A DNA stretch of 64,000 nucleotides from Volutella citrinella (GCA_034401135.1 JAWZSP010000001.1:5208001-5272000), one strand, 5' to 3'. Positions 1 to 12,049 are shown, numbered from the stretch's first letter. Numbers and translations: made by a program. The notes: generated by a model not told the origin, from the sequence alone.

Positions 1-1930
1 TGTAGACAGACCCAATTGCCAATTGCTGTATGATGGAGCCCTGAAGCCGCAGCCTAGTTGATCCGAGCTGGTACCAGGCGACCGAGAGGGTTGGAGGAGA
101 TGGGCGGTTGGAATTGTTGGCCCGAAGCTCGGCCTGGTAGCGGCCTCGTTGATGTCATTGCCGACCAAAAGTGGAATTTTGGGGCGTGTTAGTGGGAGAC
201 TTGCAGATGCGGCGGACATGTGCCAGAGGTAAAGGTAGAAGCCTATTGTCGCAAGCATGCCAGTGAGGGCCGCTGAGCATGTACCTCTGGAGCCATCCGA
301 TCTGGTTCACGCTCGCTCTGGAATGAAGCTATTCCTTTGCTACCTACGCAGCAACTCAAGGAGTCATTACTGGGCATGGCTCGGCTTACATAGGCCTGCA
401 ACTTGGTCAGAGGATGCCCAATATATTCTGTGGATCAGTGGGGAGCTGCTGGGTCCCCGCCAAACAGAGCCTGGCATTTATCAACTGCCACGGCGATCCT
501 TGCTGCCAAGCTAAAGCTGCGAGTCAATTTGACAGCGGGATGGCATTGGAATTCGTGTGGATCGGCTTGAGCCTCGACAAGCCATGGTGTGCGTGGAAGC
601 ATCTCTCCTGTTGACTAGGATGTTGGCTTGGAAGAAACAACTGTGCTCAAGAAGCTAAGAATAAATTGAGTATAAATTGGCTAGCTCGAGCTGGCCTCTT
701 TGCCGACATCCATGAGCTAGAGATCGGGTAGGCCTTCAAGGAAATATAACCTAAGAATGCAGGATTGTCCTTGTTCACAACGATGTGTTTTTTTAGTGAA
801 GGAGTCAATTCGCAATCCATTGGTTTCGGGCAGTGCCGAGACGAGATGAATGAGGCTCCACAGCTTGTCAATGCACATCACAGTGAACAATGGTGCTACG
901 GTCATGGCTCCTCTCCTCGACATGACCGCAATATGACTATAATCTCAGTCTGTCTTATCGTCCATAATCCGAGCATGTTTGGGGTGGTAAGAGGACTTTG
1001 ACTGTGAGAAGAGATGCTACTGAGGGCACCGTGAACAACTTGGCACTGGGCGGCCAGTACTCAGGCACCGCTATGTCCCTGTTCTTGGACCCTTGCTGAG
1101 ATTAACCTTTGGGGGTAAATAGCCCCTTGGAAGAGCGTCTATCTGTGTGCACTTGATCTGGAACTTGATCGGAAACGAATTACTTACTACCTTATCAGTA
1201 TTGCGTCAAGTAAATACATGTGAGAGAAAGCTGGTTGGTTCCTCTGCGTCATCTCAGCACGAAATGAGAACCGAAAATAGACAAATACTGCTCAATTTGC
1301 CCAGTATGAATCTGAGGACCAAAGTGAGTTGCCAAATCCCATCACTAAACTGAATGGCGGCCCTGGGATCAATCGCCTGGAGTCAACAACGAAGCGCTGT
1401 CTATCCGTGCAGTTTCCAACCTTGGTAATGTTGGCGCGTTGTTGGTGTATACTAGGCGCCGGACACAGTGGGGTACGGCTAGGGAGTGGGGCGGCCATGC
1501 AGCTTCGCGCCAGATGCGGCGGGCGGTGAAATCGCAGCTAGCGGGCGACCCAAATTTTGTGAAGCTTTTTTTTCCAGCGCTGGCAGAATTCCCTGTCCTG
1601 CATCCTGTCCTCAGATCGCGTTCAATTGTCCCGCTGCTTGCGATCCCACGCGCCCGAGAGTTGATGCGCCCCGTGTATAAAAGGTATGACTGTCTGGCCC
1701 ATTAGGCTTCCGCCTCACCTTCCCTTGCCGATGACTCTTATCCTCGCTCGCGCTACCCCGCCACCACCTTTTCTTTTTCAGATTCAATCCGTCCGCCGAC
1801 TCCATCTCCGTCAGCTGTCGCATTCTCAATTCACAACCCAGCTATCAACAACAGCCAGCGGATCGCGCTAACATCTCTTGATAGACTTGTCTACCATACC
1901 TGGATATAGTTGTTACTGCAGTCTACCAAC
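1..1930. other. Gene-free left flank and promoter/5' leader of the La gene
   Basis: No reading frame here resembles a conserved protein; those present are short and overlapping. The right part is the likely promoter and leader of the La gene: a TATA-like TATAAAAG at 1676-1683, then a pyrimidine-rich stretch and an A/C-rich leader just before the ATG at 1931. Confidence 0.5.
1676..1683 (+). promoter_or_regulatory. TATA-like element upstream of La gene
   Basis: TATAAAAG lies about 250 bp upstream of the La start codon and precedes a C/T-rich tract of the kind found near fungal transcription starts. Its use as a core promoter is inferred from position only. Confidence 0.35.
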
Positions 1931-3296
1931 ATGAGCGACGCCGAGGCCCCCACCAAGCCCGTCGAGGCTGGCCAGCCCACGGAGGAGAAGCCCGTCGAGA
2001 AGGTCGAGGAGAAGGTCGAGGAAAAGGCCGAGACTGAGGCTGAGAAGGTCGAAGAGAAGACTGAAGCCGAGGCCGAGACCAAACCCGAAGGCGATGCCGC
2101 CGCTCCTGCCGAGTCTGATGAGAAGAACATCCTCAAGACTTCGGCCCAGATTGACTACGAAAACCACCGCAACAACCGCAAGTTCGACCCCAGCACCCGC
2201 GAGGTCACTGATGACCCTGTCGCCATTCGCAAGCAGGTAAGATGATGCGACATCCCTCCGCCCCGTACTCGGTCTCATCATTTCTAGGTCGAATTCTACT
2301 TTAGCGACTGGAACTTTGCCCAGGACAAGTTCATGTGGGAGTCCTGCGGCGGAAGCGAGAACAAGCCCATGAAGATCAAGACGCTCCACTCCTTCAAGCG
2401 CATGCGTTCATTCCAGCCCTACTCGGCCGTCGTCGCTGCCCTCAAGGACAGCAAGGTCCTCGAAGTTTCCGGAGAGGAGGGCGAGGAGGTGGTCAAGCGC
2501 AAGGAAGCCTACAAGACCAGCACCATTAGCAAGTCCGCGACCGAGGCTTCCACCGTATATGCCAAGGGCTTCGGCGACGAGAATCCCGATACCCAATTCG
2601 ACCTGGAGAGCTTCTTCGCCCAGTTTGGTGAGGTTAGGGGTCTGAAGCTGCGCCGTACCAACGAGAACCTCTTCAAGGGCTCCGTCTTCGTCACCTTTGC
2701 CGATGAGGAGACTGCCAAGAAGTTTATCGCCTTGGACCCAGCCCCCAAGTGGAAGGACCATGATCTCAAGATCATGACCAAGCGCGCCTACGTCGAGGAG
2801 AAGAACGAGCTGATCCGCCAGGGCAAGCTCGAGCCCAACACCAGCAATCCCAAGAAGTTCTACGAGGGCAAGGAGAGCGGTGGTCGAGGCCGAGGTGGTC
2901 GCGATGCCCGAGGTGGCCGCGATCCCAACGACTGGAAGAAGCGACGCGAGTTTGACCAGAAGAGGGGATTCCGGGGTGGGCGAGGCGGCGGTCGCGGCCG
3001 TGGCCGGGGCGGACGAGGTGGACGTGGCGGCCGTGGCGGCCGTGGCGGCCGTGACGGCCGTGACCGTGATGGCGGCAACGACCAGAGCGAGGCCAAGCAC
3101 AACAGCAACGAGTAAGTGAACCCAGGTGCCATGCCGGACTGAACTTTGCGAATGAATGTACTGACTCCCCCATCTTAGCACTGTCCCCCGCATCCAGTCG
3201 ACCGCCGACGACGCCAAGCCCAACGGCAAGCGTGCCCGCAACGACGATGCGCCCGCTGAGGCTCCCGCCGCCAAGAAGGTCGACACTAAGGAATAG
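1931..3296 (+). CDS. LHP1: La-type RNA-binding protein (Lhp1/La homologue)
   Basis: Exons 1931-2236, 2288-3111 and 3179-3296 give 415 aa. La proteins bind the 3' oligo-U of new RNA polymerase III transcripts, protect them and help tRNA precursors fold, mainly in the nucleus. The N-terminus is an acidic Glu/Lys-rich tail (about 1-70). It is followed by a La motif (about 72-165, with VEFYFSDWNF straight after the first intron) and an RRM (about 189-270, RNP2-like TVYAKGF at 191-197). The C-terminus has a dense RGG/RG region (about 290-370) and ends in a basic KRAR (394-397) that could be a nuclear localisation signal. The last intron is supported because the in-frame TAA at its donor would otherwise remove the basic tail. 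The start at 1931 opens the conserved acidic tail; the frame upstream has no better ATG. The long antisense frames over the RGG part are composition shadows. Confidence 0.93.
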
Positions 3297-3774
3297 ATCG
3301 AAGGCCTGGAGGCTGCGTACCTTGGACGACAGCACACCGCACACGGTTCTGGTCCATTGGGCGAGAGAGGAGCAGGCGGTCAAGAAGCCAGTGCGCGAGG
3401 GAGATCATACGAGTATGAAGGCGGAAAACAAAGCTGATACCATAAAGAAATTGGGGGATGCCACAAAAAAAGCCCCCCGTGGGATGGGATAGAGGTCAAT
3501 CACTGCGTCTGTATCATGGGATTTATTTTATTCACGGAGCTTCGTTATCGTTATGTGTCGGGGCCGGCCTGCACTGCCGACTATTGGCCTCGGCAAGGAT
3601 ATACGGATAGCCAGATACCAAACCAACCAAACCAAACCAAAGAAAAACAATGAGATAATGTCCATTCTCGCCAACGCAATCATTCCTTGGCGCTGTCTAT
3701 ATACCATGACATGAACCCCTGCGTGGCAAGGCTCACTCTAAACGCTGTAAACACCGTGATTGGCAGTCCATTGC
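3297..3774. other. Convergent intergenic region La / inositol monophosphatase
   Basis: This holds the 3' flanks of two convergent genes. It contains a short run of ACCAAACCAACCAAACC-type repeats near 3617-3643 and no coding signal. Confidence 0.5.
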
Positions 3775-4733
3775 TCAGACGTCGTACTCAACCTTGTTGT
3801 CGCCCAACACGCCCCAAAACTCCTCGACGATCTCCTTCTGGCCGGCGGGAGCGCCCCGGACAGCCATGTACTTGCGGTCCTCGAGGGCGGGCTCCCAGAC
3901 GCCGGCGTTGCCACCGACCATGACGCCGCCAGCCTCGTTGAGGATGGCCCAGCCGGCGCAGACGTCCCAGGCCCAGCAGCCGGCCTCCCAGTACAGGTCG
4001 AGCTGGCCGGCGGCCACGGCGGCAATGTTGAGCGCCGCGGAGCCCATGGAGCGCAGCGAGTGGACCATGGCGCCACCCGTCTCCTTGCTGGCGGCCAGCC
4101 GGCGGTACAGCTCGACCTTGATGTCGTAGTTGGGCCCGTCGCGCGTGGACCCCCACTCAACACCGACGAGGGCGTTACCAAGACCCTCGAGGGGCCGGGG
4201 AGACTTGGCAAGCGGCAGGCGCTGCGGCTCGGCGCCACGGCCGCGGGTCAGGTGGGCGCCCCGGCCCTTGATGGCCGTGTAGAGCTGGTCGAGCCAGGGG
4301 TTGTAGACGACGCCGATGACGGGGGCGCGGCCGACGGCGAGCCCGAGGGAGATGCAGGCGCTGGGGAACGAGTGGACGAAGTTGGTGGTGCCGTCGATGG
4401 GGTCGCAGACGAAGGTGGGCTCGGGGCCTAGGCGCATGCCGGGCTTGTACGTCTCCTCGCCCATGAAGGAGAAGGACGGGAACTTGGACGACAGGCGGGT
4501 CGAGACCATCTTCTCGACGCCCTTGTCGGCCTCGGTGACGATGTCGACGGCTAGAAGCCAGCGGCCGTTTGTTAGCTAGCTACCCAGCTGGGTCGTGGAT
4601 CCCTCAGAGACGTACAGTTGAGCTTGGTGTCCTTGGGAATGTCGGCCGGGTTGGCGGCCAGCATCATGGCGCCGGCCTCGTAGGCAATTGAGACCATCTC
4701 ATCGTGGACGGCCTGGTAGTCGATGTCCGCCAT
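3775..4733 (-). CDS. Inositol-1-monophosphatase family phosphatase
   Basis: Exons 4733-4616 and 4550-3775 give 297 aa. The family removes phosphate from inositol monophosphates in a Mg-dependent reaction, supplying myo-inositol; fungal members also include the quinate-cluster protein QutG. The metal-site motifs are present: NSVDIVTEAD just after the splice junction, GEE at 70-72, DPIDGTT at 89-95 and the second aspartate motif WDVCAGWA starting at 234. The length is normal for the family (270-300 aa). The intron is fixed by phase: exon 1 ends in a single T that joins CC to make the Ser of NSVD. No quinate-pathway genes are adjacent, so a general inositol phosphatase is more likely than a QutG role (inferred). 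It is convergent with the La gene. Confidence 0.92.
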
Positions 4734-5041
4734 TGTGGTATTTCCTTGGAAGGCTGTCGAGAGCTACTTGCGGTACCTTGGTGAGTTGTCAAAGGTTGAC
4801 AGCGTCGACACAGCGTACGACACTCTGGGGGAACTCGTCAGCTTTTTTATGTGCGGGGTTTGGAAGGGTGATGCTCACGAGTATTCGTTCCAATGCCCCG
4901 ACAAGAACCTTGTGTATGTTTCGGGCAAGTCAATTGCGCCCGGCAGAGGTGTTTATCGGTAGGATGTGCACTTTGATGGAGCGATTTATCAGTGAGGCGA
5001 CGTTGATCTGGGAGGCGTCTTGCACAAGCTGGCGATGGAGG

Positions 5042-5043
<2 letters not shown>

Positions 5044-5073
<30 letters not shown>
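5044..5073 (+). repeat. (CAG)10 microsatellite
   Basis: Ten perfect CAG units lie in an intergenic region, 310 bp upstream of the inositol monophosphatase start codon. The purity suggests recent slippage, so length is probably variable between strains. Confidence 0.95.
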
Positions 5074-5075
<2 letters not shown>

Positions 5076-5786
5076 AACAGAGGCCGGGCACATCCCCACG
5101 TTTGGCGGGGCAGCGCCCAGTGACGTCGGGTCACTCCACGTCCGTCATTGGGAGGACTCGGACGACGAGACGGAGGGCTTGGGCCGGAAAAAGCACCGTG
5201 ATCTGCGAGCTCCGCTTGCGATGGCTTGGAATGATAGACGAGTCTCGTCAATTGCTCTAGATTCACATGCTGAACGGCGTCATTTTTTAGCTGTGATGCG
5301 GCCCCATTGCCAAAACGCCTGTCAATTCAACTTGTGAACCCCAAAAATAATCCCAATCCCCATAAAATAGCATAGCAGGCAGCAGGTAAATATCCGCGTC
5401 GTGAGATTGACGCGCGTACAGCGAGAAGAGGAAATGCTGTGAATACATGCCTAGACAGGCATCCGTCATCGTCCGCTTTCCAGCCCCAGGGATCCCATCC
5501 ACCAGTATTCGACCCTTCCTCGCGTCTCTTCTTTGGCCATCTGGCTGACATGGCCGAGACAGGCGGGGCCACCGAACCCAGAAACTTGGTCCGTCCTTGA
5601 CCTGGGAATCCTTCCATTTTCAGTCCAGTCCTTTCTCTTGTTTCGTGCAGGGTCAGCCAACCGATTGCCGGGGGCGCCAACTGCCCTGCGCCACACTGCT
5701 TGTCGGAGTCATTTATTGTACAACGGTCGAGGGGAATGGCCCCGTTTCTCGTATTCTTTCAATCAAGACTGTCGATTCTTGGAGCC

Positions 5787-5819
5787 CCCTTCGTAGACCC
5801 CTTCGTAGACCCTTCGTAG
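5787..5819 (+). repeat. Three tandem copies of a CCCTTCGTAGA-type unit
   Basis: Three near-perfect copies of about 11 bp sit just beyond the stop codon of the minus-strand membrane-protein gene, in its presumed 3' UTR. No function is evident. Confidence 0.8.
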
Positions 5820-5822
5820 GTC

Positions 5823-6684
5823 TTATACATTCTCCCGGAACACGGATCGTCGCTCGCTGTCGATGCTGCGCCCACGTCCTGCCGGCTTGGCCTGTACCGG
5901 CCCAGCGTCCATTGGCCTAGGGCTGACGCCTCGAAGGCTCGACGCGGCGTCGTCATCAAAGGGATTCCTGCCACCAGGGCCAGAGTGTGGACTCCGGCTC
6001 GCCCGCCGACCTCGATCCTCTTCGTCGTCGAAGCCTCGGCCCGCAGGCACGGCGCCGGGCACGTTCATCCTGTAGCCACTGCCGTCGTAGTTGGTGTTGG
6101 TGTTTGCGTTGCCGCGACCGCCAGCCTCCTCCTCGTAGTAGCCATACTGGTCGGCCTCGTGGCCAACTCGCGTGTCCCATGCCTCATCCGGGTCCAGCGG
6201 GCCGAAGCCGCGACGCCCGCGAGTCGCGCCACCTGCAAGTGGCTGCTCGTAGGCGCCTGCAGCGGAGCGGTTGTTGCGATTCTTGAACTTGTTGATCTGG
6301 GTGCTGAACCAGCCGGCGATGCCGCCGGAATCTGACCGCGACCCGCCGTAGCCCCCATCATCTTTGTGCCATGGTATGTATGATTTCAAGCTCGGCGGAG
6401 GAAGCTAGAGGAGAAGGAAGAGAAGAGACAAGTTAGCCCAGCGTCCAAGATGCGATATGATGGGTGTGGCGCGCCCATGGGAAGGAGCATGAGCAAGTGG
6501 GCAATCGAGATGCGGAGGAGAGGGAGCGCGCGCGCGCAGCAAGATTGAACGGCGGGCGTAATGCAAGGAACCGACTTACTCCAAGCTGGCGGGCGCGGAG
6601 CTGGGTGAAGCCAACCCAGCCGACGACACCAACAACCAGCAGCACGACGATGGTGATGACGATGGCTCCAGCCGTCGACACCAT
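5823..6684 (-). CDS. Small single-pass membrane protein, unknown function
   Basis: Exons 6684-6580 and 6404-5823 give 228 aa. Residues 7-26 form one strongly hydrophobic helix (AIVITIVVLLVVGVVGWVGF), so the very short N-terminus lies on one side and a long hydrophilic tail on the other. The tail begins with a Pro-rich LPPPSLKSYIPWHK stretch right after the intron, then is Gly/Asp/Arg/Ser-rich and probably disordered. The intron has a perfect GTAAGT donor and joins two phase-0 exons. I think the TM plus LPPP-SYIP arrangement recurs in other ascomycetes, but I cannot assign a function. It may be a bitopic endomembrane or plasma-membrane protein (inferred). Confidence 0.78.
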
Positions 6685-8049
6685 CTTCGAGGAGCTCAGA
6701 CCTACGTCTCTTGTGTCGCGTGGAGAGATGGGCGATGCCAAGGGTCACTACGGTGACGGTGCGGCTTGGACGGAATCGATGGAGAGCTGTGAGGCAAAAG
6801 GAACAGAACACAGGTTGAAGTTTGTTAGGGCAACATGCGACAGTGGAGATGCCCGTAACGGGAGCAGCCTGGGGTGGGGAGGAGGACAAGGAACTCAAGG
6901 AAGGGCGAGGCAAAGTCAAGGTAGAGTGTGGTATGGGCCGTATTGGTGCCCGTATCTGATGGGGGGTGGCCGATGCATGGTGTGGGATCGGATCATAGCC
7001 TGGAGCCAACCAGGGACCTGCTGTTACAGCTCGAGCTCCCCTACTAGCTCTCACCACTGGTGCCCGTCTCCAGCGAGCGCTCAAGGCCGCAGCAGCTCCA
7101 GGGCTTGATCTGTCCCGTTTCGGGGTTGGCTCCAGTGGGGTCGGCGACTTCCACGGCCCACTGAAGCCACTCAAAGTCTCATCCACTGCACCCCGAGGCC
7201 GAGCAGCCCCAGAGTTTCAGGGCTCCTGGTGCCACACCCACGACAGCTCGGGTGGGTATTTCCCCCAGAGTGACATTCAAGCAATTATGTGCAGTGGTCG
7301 AGAAGGAATCGCTCGACTGGAGGAGGGGAGAACTATCACTAGGGATGAGATGGATGGTCGCCCGGGCGGTCCCTAAATGGGATTCCGGAGTCAGTCATTC
7401 CAAACGTGGCCCGTAGCGTGGGCAGGGTAATCAATCAAATAGGATTGCCCCTTGACACCACTCCATCATAAGCCCGCTTGCCGGGGGGGGGGCGAGGAAG
7501 GATTGTCATCGATGCTGATGCTGTTTGCGAGCTCCAGGTGAAAAAGGGTTACACGCTCACACTGTACTGACATGCGCGGGTGTCCACTAGCCCAATTAGC
7601 CCTGGCAATAGTTCGCACTGGCCTCCGATACTTTGCGCAGGACGGACACTAATTCTATCTTCGGTGGTGAGTAACCCGACGCCTCAATGCTCCGTTCGCC
7701 GATGCATCCCTGCTCTACAGTGCTCCGTACCATGGATTGCATACCCCCATGTCAATGTCATGGGCCACTTGGCCGTCCATCACTGCTCACTTGCATCATT
7801 GTGCTTCAGCCTTCTCCGGTGCGGCGAGGAGCTGACGCACCCAATAATTACGTGGTTTGGGGAACGATGCGCACCCTTTACATATAATAATAATATATGG
7901 ATGGGGCTGTGTTCTTGCGACTCGCTCGGTGTTGGGCCGCAGCATGCTTCTATTTCTGGCTTCTATGGTATCATTGGTATGGAGCCGGATCGTCGGGTCT
8001 AGATCGACGCAGCTCGCTCCCTCGAACCTACAGTATCAATTGCTGTTGC
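6685..8049. other. Intergenic region, no gene recognised
   Basis: This is the upstream region of the membrane-protein gene and 3' flank of the phytase gene. Only short non-conserved frames occur. A G9 run lies near 7484. Confidence 0.5.
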
Positions 8050-9700
8050 TCAGCGGCACCGATCCCAAAACCCGCCGCTCCTGGCAAAAGACAGGCTTTC
8101 CACAAAGTCGTCCAGCCTGCATCGTCCATGTTCGTCTCCCCCGCACGTCTTCAGCGCCATGACCCTCCCGTTGACCAGCACACGGACGTATTCCACCTGG
8201 TTGTCGTCCGCCTTTGGTGCACCGCACTGCAGCTTCTCCACGTACATCCGTCCTCCAAAGGGGACTACCCATGCGGAGGAGTAGCCATGCGCTCTGGCTG
8301 CCGGGACGATGTGGTCCGTGGGTAGCAGACCTGTCTCGTTGTATAGCCCAAGCGCTGAGAAGATGGAGACCATTGTATTGTCGTGACCAAAGTCTGCGTA
8401 CAATTTCCTATCCAGAGGAAATGTCGAGGGTGACGAATCCAACGTCGAGTTCGTCGTGGTGTGGTCTTGCACTGGTTGTTTGGTGAGTCGCGCGATGAGT
8501 TCGTTGACATATCCGACGCCCTGAGTAGGCCCCATCTCGGCTCCATTCCCGTACTTGTAATACTTGCTAAGTGTTAGGAAGTAGTCGTAGCTTTTCCATT
8601 CGTCCTCAGTAAAGAGGCTGCAGAATTTCGAATGGGCTAGATCGGGGGAGTTGACCGTGTTGAAGGGACAGAGGTCCATCAACCACATCGTCTCCTCGAT
8701 ACTCAAGTGAACGCCCGGGAGATTGCCGTTCAGCCGCATGGTGATCAAGGGTCCAAATTCGTACATCCATGACTTATCGGGATCCCGGTTCGATCCCATG
8801 GCCGTTTGGCCTTCGAAAAATCGGCAGTTGCCGTGAGACATGGTGTTGTTGTTTCCCCTTCCTTCGGGCACGACTAAAATATCACTGATCTGGTCCGATC
8901 CAGACTCGCCCTTGCAGCTGTAGAATCCCTGCGTGAAGTTTTGTGATGACATTATCACCCGGTCTGAACCGGATGCCCGGATGAAGGGATCAGACCCGCG
9001 GGCTAGGTGCTCGTACCGCTTGTAGAAGGCTTTTCCAGCCTCGATCATTTGCTGTTGGCCAAACTCGGTCAAGTCGTTGGCTCCAAGCTCATAGACGTAT
9101 TCGCCAAGCCATTCATACCCCTTGCCGTAGCTAGTGGCTTCCTTCTTGATGCGGGAAATGGTGGAATTGTATCGGAGAGTCTTGTGCTCCGTAGGATATC
9201 GGGCGCCATGTCGCGACAACATCAAGCCAAACGTCACGTCGCATCCTGGTGGGGTGGACGCATCAATGTCCGAAGGGACTTCAAATACGGGTGAATAATG
9301 CCCCCAGTATTTAGAAATGTCATTTTCCATCGCCGGAGCGTCCTCTCGCGAGCCTTTCCTACAGCTGCCATACAGATGTTAGTTCAGGTGCAACGTTTGC
9401 TTGGACACGAGACGATACTTGCCCATAAATGTATATGGCAGCCAAGGCAGCAAAAAATAACAACATAAACGTCAGCTTCTTTACAAGACATTTCCTTCGC
9501 GAAGCGGCATCTGCTGGGCTCTCCGCTCGTAGGCCAGAGTTGCTGCGCTTGTAGGTGCCGCTAGATGGAGACTCGGGCCCGGAGTCTACCAGTTCGTACC
9601 CATCGCCTGGTCGCTTTGATAATGACGCAAGACGACTAAAGGAATTCGGCCAGGACGACGAGGTGGGCTTGGCCTCGATGGCCCCTGACAGCCACGCCAT
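8050..9700 (-). CDS. Membrane-anchored histidine acid phosphatase (phytase-like)
   Basis: Exons 9700-9423 and 9364-8050 give 530 aa. Histidine acid phosphatases of the phytase/PhyA branch release phosphate from phytate or other organic phosphates. The nucleophile motif RHGARYP begins at residue 144 (His145) and the proton-donor HD lies in GHDNTM (His420-Asp421). Many Asn-X-Ser/Thr sites and Cys residues suggest passage through the secretory pathway. Instead of a cleavable signal peptide there is a 75-residue hydrophilic N-terminus and one TM helix (about 76-92), so a type II membrane protein with the catalytic part outside or in the lumen is predicted. The joining intron starts with GC (GCAAGT) and ends at CAG; it gives frame YGCRKG, whose Cys may match the N-terminal disulfide Cys of PhyA (inferred). 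A second acceptor 6 nt downstream is also in frame but loses that Cys. Confidence 0.88.
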
Positions 9701-10625
9701 GCTGAGTCTGGGTCAAGATGGGACCCGGCTTGCTTCCGATGCAGCAGTGTTTTACAACGCGTCGACTGTTAAGAAAGCTGAAATAAACAGCCCTCTTTAC
9801 TGCCAGACAGTTGTCTAGTATGAGTATCACAAATTCATGAAGGTGTAGGCTTTTCCATGGTCGGGAGGACGGATGATGCACTGGGTAAGGTACCCACGGT
9901 AGGGAGTCGATGCCCTGCCGCTTCCACCTGACGCAGTCGTAACCACGCCCCACTTTATGCAACTCATCCAATCAAGGGATCCGTGAATGAATGACCCTGG
10001 GCAGATGCTCAATGCCCAGCTCGATCGTGATTCACAAAGAAATGGGGGGAACAAGTTTTTTCGGGTTCAGATAAACATAATTTCTTGGTACAGACATTTG
10101 CCCCCCATTCGTTGTGCCAAGCTTCAGCAAAAATTCTTGGCGAAAGCAAACACCACACACCAGGAGTTGAGATGCTTGAGAACGAAACGGAATCGTCAGG
10201 TTGTGGTCCAAATTTGCCATCCGCGAGAGCCTGAGAATAATATTATAACTGAATCCCATTATGTACTTTCTGAAACCCCCCCCTTTCCAAGATCTCATGA
10301 TTCTGCCTCGCTTCCTAACCTGTCCAGCATGCTGTAGCCGTCCACGCCAGAACCAAGCAGCCATGCAAAGCACTCGCTATCCAGGTCTCCGGCACCAGTG
10401 TTACAGTTCCATCCGTCTCGTAAACCCACCGTGGTAAATTTTAACGCATTGCAAGCCGCCCAAAATGTGCTAGTCGAATCTATCCACCGAAATGTAGCCC
10501 GCACTGAAACTAAGATATCCAACAATGCCGCCGCCCGTATAGTCTAGCTATGACGCGACCCAGGCGCATCCTATGGTACAGTGGTATCATGAATGGAAAT
10601 GCATGTAGAATTAAAAAGGAAATCA
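9701..10625. other. Intergenic region, no gene recognised
   Basis: This is the upstream region of the phytase gene and the 3' flank of the next minus-strand gene. No conserved coding signal or RNA gene was found. Confidence 0.5.
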
Positions 10626-12048
10626 TCAATAAGCAACGCCGACACTCCTTCCTAGAGTTGACGGTCGCGAGATGGAGGCTTCCTCCCGTTTCCTGGCGGG
10701 AGTGCTGCCTGGTGACCAAGTTGAGGGGACCGTACGATCTCCATCGTCAGACTCCCACGTGGACGAGGTGCCAGCAGAGTCAAAGCTCTGACGGGTACCC
10801 TTTGCCTCACCCAGTGAGACACATTGGTAGTACCCTTCCCCGCCCTTTACCGGCCGGGGGATGTTGGTGATGGAATCAAGGCTGATGTTGCGATTGTGTT
10901 CTGGTTCGGGAAAGAGCCAGCTCGAGACCCGAGAGAAGGATTTCTTCTTCCGCAGAGGAGGTCGAAGGACAAGAGGTAGAGGGGGTGGGGGTGCTCGGTC
11001 ACTCTTCCTTACCTGAGGAAGAGGAATGGCGGTTGGGGACGGTGCAACGTCCCTCAAAGTCATGTTCATGTTGCGTTGCTCACCAGGAGCTTGCACGGCG
11101 ACGGCAGCCTGTGCGGGTCGGTTGAGGGGAGCAGTATGGGGGCGGTCAATCCCAGCATTGAGCCGTTCAGCAAAGGACGGGGCTACAGGAGGGAGGGCAG
11201 GGACGGTTGGCATTGGCTCTAGGTCTGCGACATGTCAGCATCTTTTCCTTGTGAAGATTTGGTATCTCCTTCTTACCTGGCATAGTGCGAGCGATGGAAT
11301 GAGGCGTGGAGGGCCTGCTCGCAGCATACAAGCTCTGTCTCTCAATAACATCATCGATCTGCTTCTGAAGCCTCTCCACTTCGATCATGGCGCTGGCAAC
11401 CCGCTCTTTCATTGTGTCCACATCTGGGGATGTGTAAGCCCGGGCGCGAAGGCGCGACTTGCCAGGGATCAGTGGCGGCGGAATATCCTCATGGATGGTC
11501 GAGGGCGAGCTATCCAACTGCTTCCGCTGCAGCGGCAGGTGGAATGACATGGACGAAGAATAGCTGCGCTTGTGCTCGAGTGGTCGGATGGCTCCATGTT
11601 CAGGATTCGGGCCCTCTGGTGCATAAGTCGGCGCCGGCTGGGGCAAGCTGGGGCTCTCGAAGTGAGGCAAGATGGGCGACACGCGGCCCTCGGGCATGTA
11701 GATGCTCAGCTCCAACGGCCGAAAGCCGCGCCTGTTGGGCAGCTGGCGGGCAGGTCGCAGTTTTGAGCCTCGCGATGGTGTCGGCTCGGGGAGCTGCGGC
11801 GAGGCCGTGCTGATATGCTGGAAGTTGGAAGGGGCCGATATCTGCGGCCGGCGCGAGGATGATGATGACCAGAACCGCCTCCTCTTGGGCGCCTGCGCGC
11901 CTTCAGATGCTCTGCGGCCCATGCCGGGGTGACGAGGCGTTTGATCAAACCCAGCGACTGGGCGTGGTTGATAGAGCGGCTGGTCGTATATAATAGGCAG
12001 AGGTTGCTTCTCGTCGTCTTGGTCCATCAGCAACTCCTCGTCGCTCAT
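10626..12048 (-). CDS. Hypothetical Pro/Ser-rich protein with short coiled coil
   Basis: Exons 12048-11277 and 11224-10626 give 456 aa. It has no enzyme domain that I recognise. It starts with an acidic stretch (MSDEELLMDQDDEKQ) and is mostly Pro/Ser/Arg-rich and low in hydrophobics. It contains one predicted coiled coil at about 213-239 (MKERVASAMIEVERLQKQ and onward) followed by a Ser/Pro linker. Basic SRRP/KRRR clusters could mark nuclear or cortical location, but this is a guess. The frame stays open 58 codons upstream of 12048. I chose 12048 because a CAG acceptor sits one base before this ATG with a perfect GTAAGT donor 52 nt upstream, which fits a 5' UTR intron. Starting higher would make that intron coding and frame-breaking when spliced. 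Confidence 0.72.
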
Positions 12049-12049
12049 C

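Larger units (their letters stand above)
4734..5822. other. Intergenic region with CAG repeat
   Basis: This is the upstream region of the inositol phosphatase and 3' flank of the membrane-protein gene. A 105-codon frame starting at 5020 is open only because it reads through the CAG tract as polyglutamine. It has no recognisable domain and is not called as a gene. Confidence 0.5.

Noticed and set aside
2408..3337. 309-codon minus-strand frame over the La gene
   Set aside because: It is antisense to the RGG-repeat and RRM coding region; its Ala/Thr/Leu runs are the complement of RGG and Glu/Lys codons.
5020..5337. 105-codon polyglutamine frame
   Set aside because: It is open only through the CAG repeat; no conserved sequence on either side.
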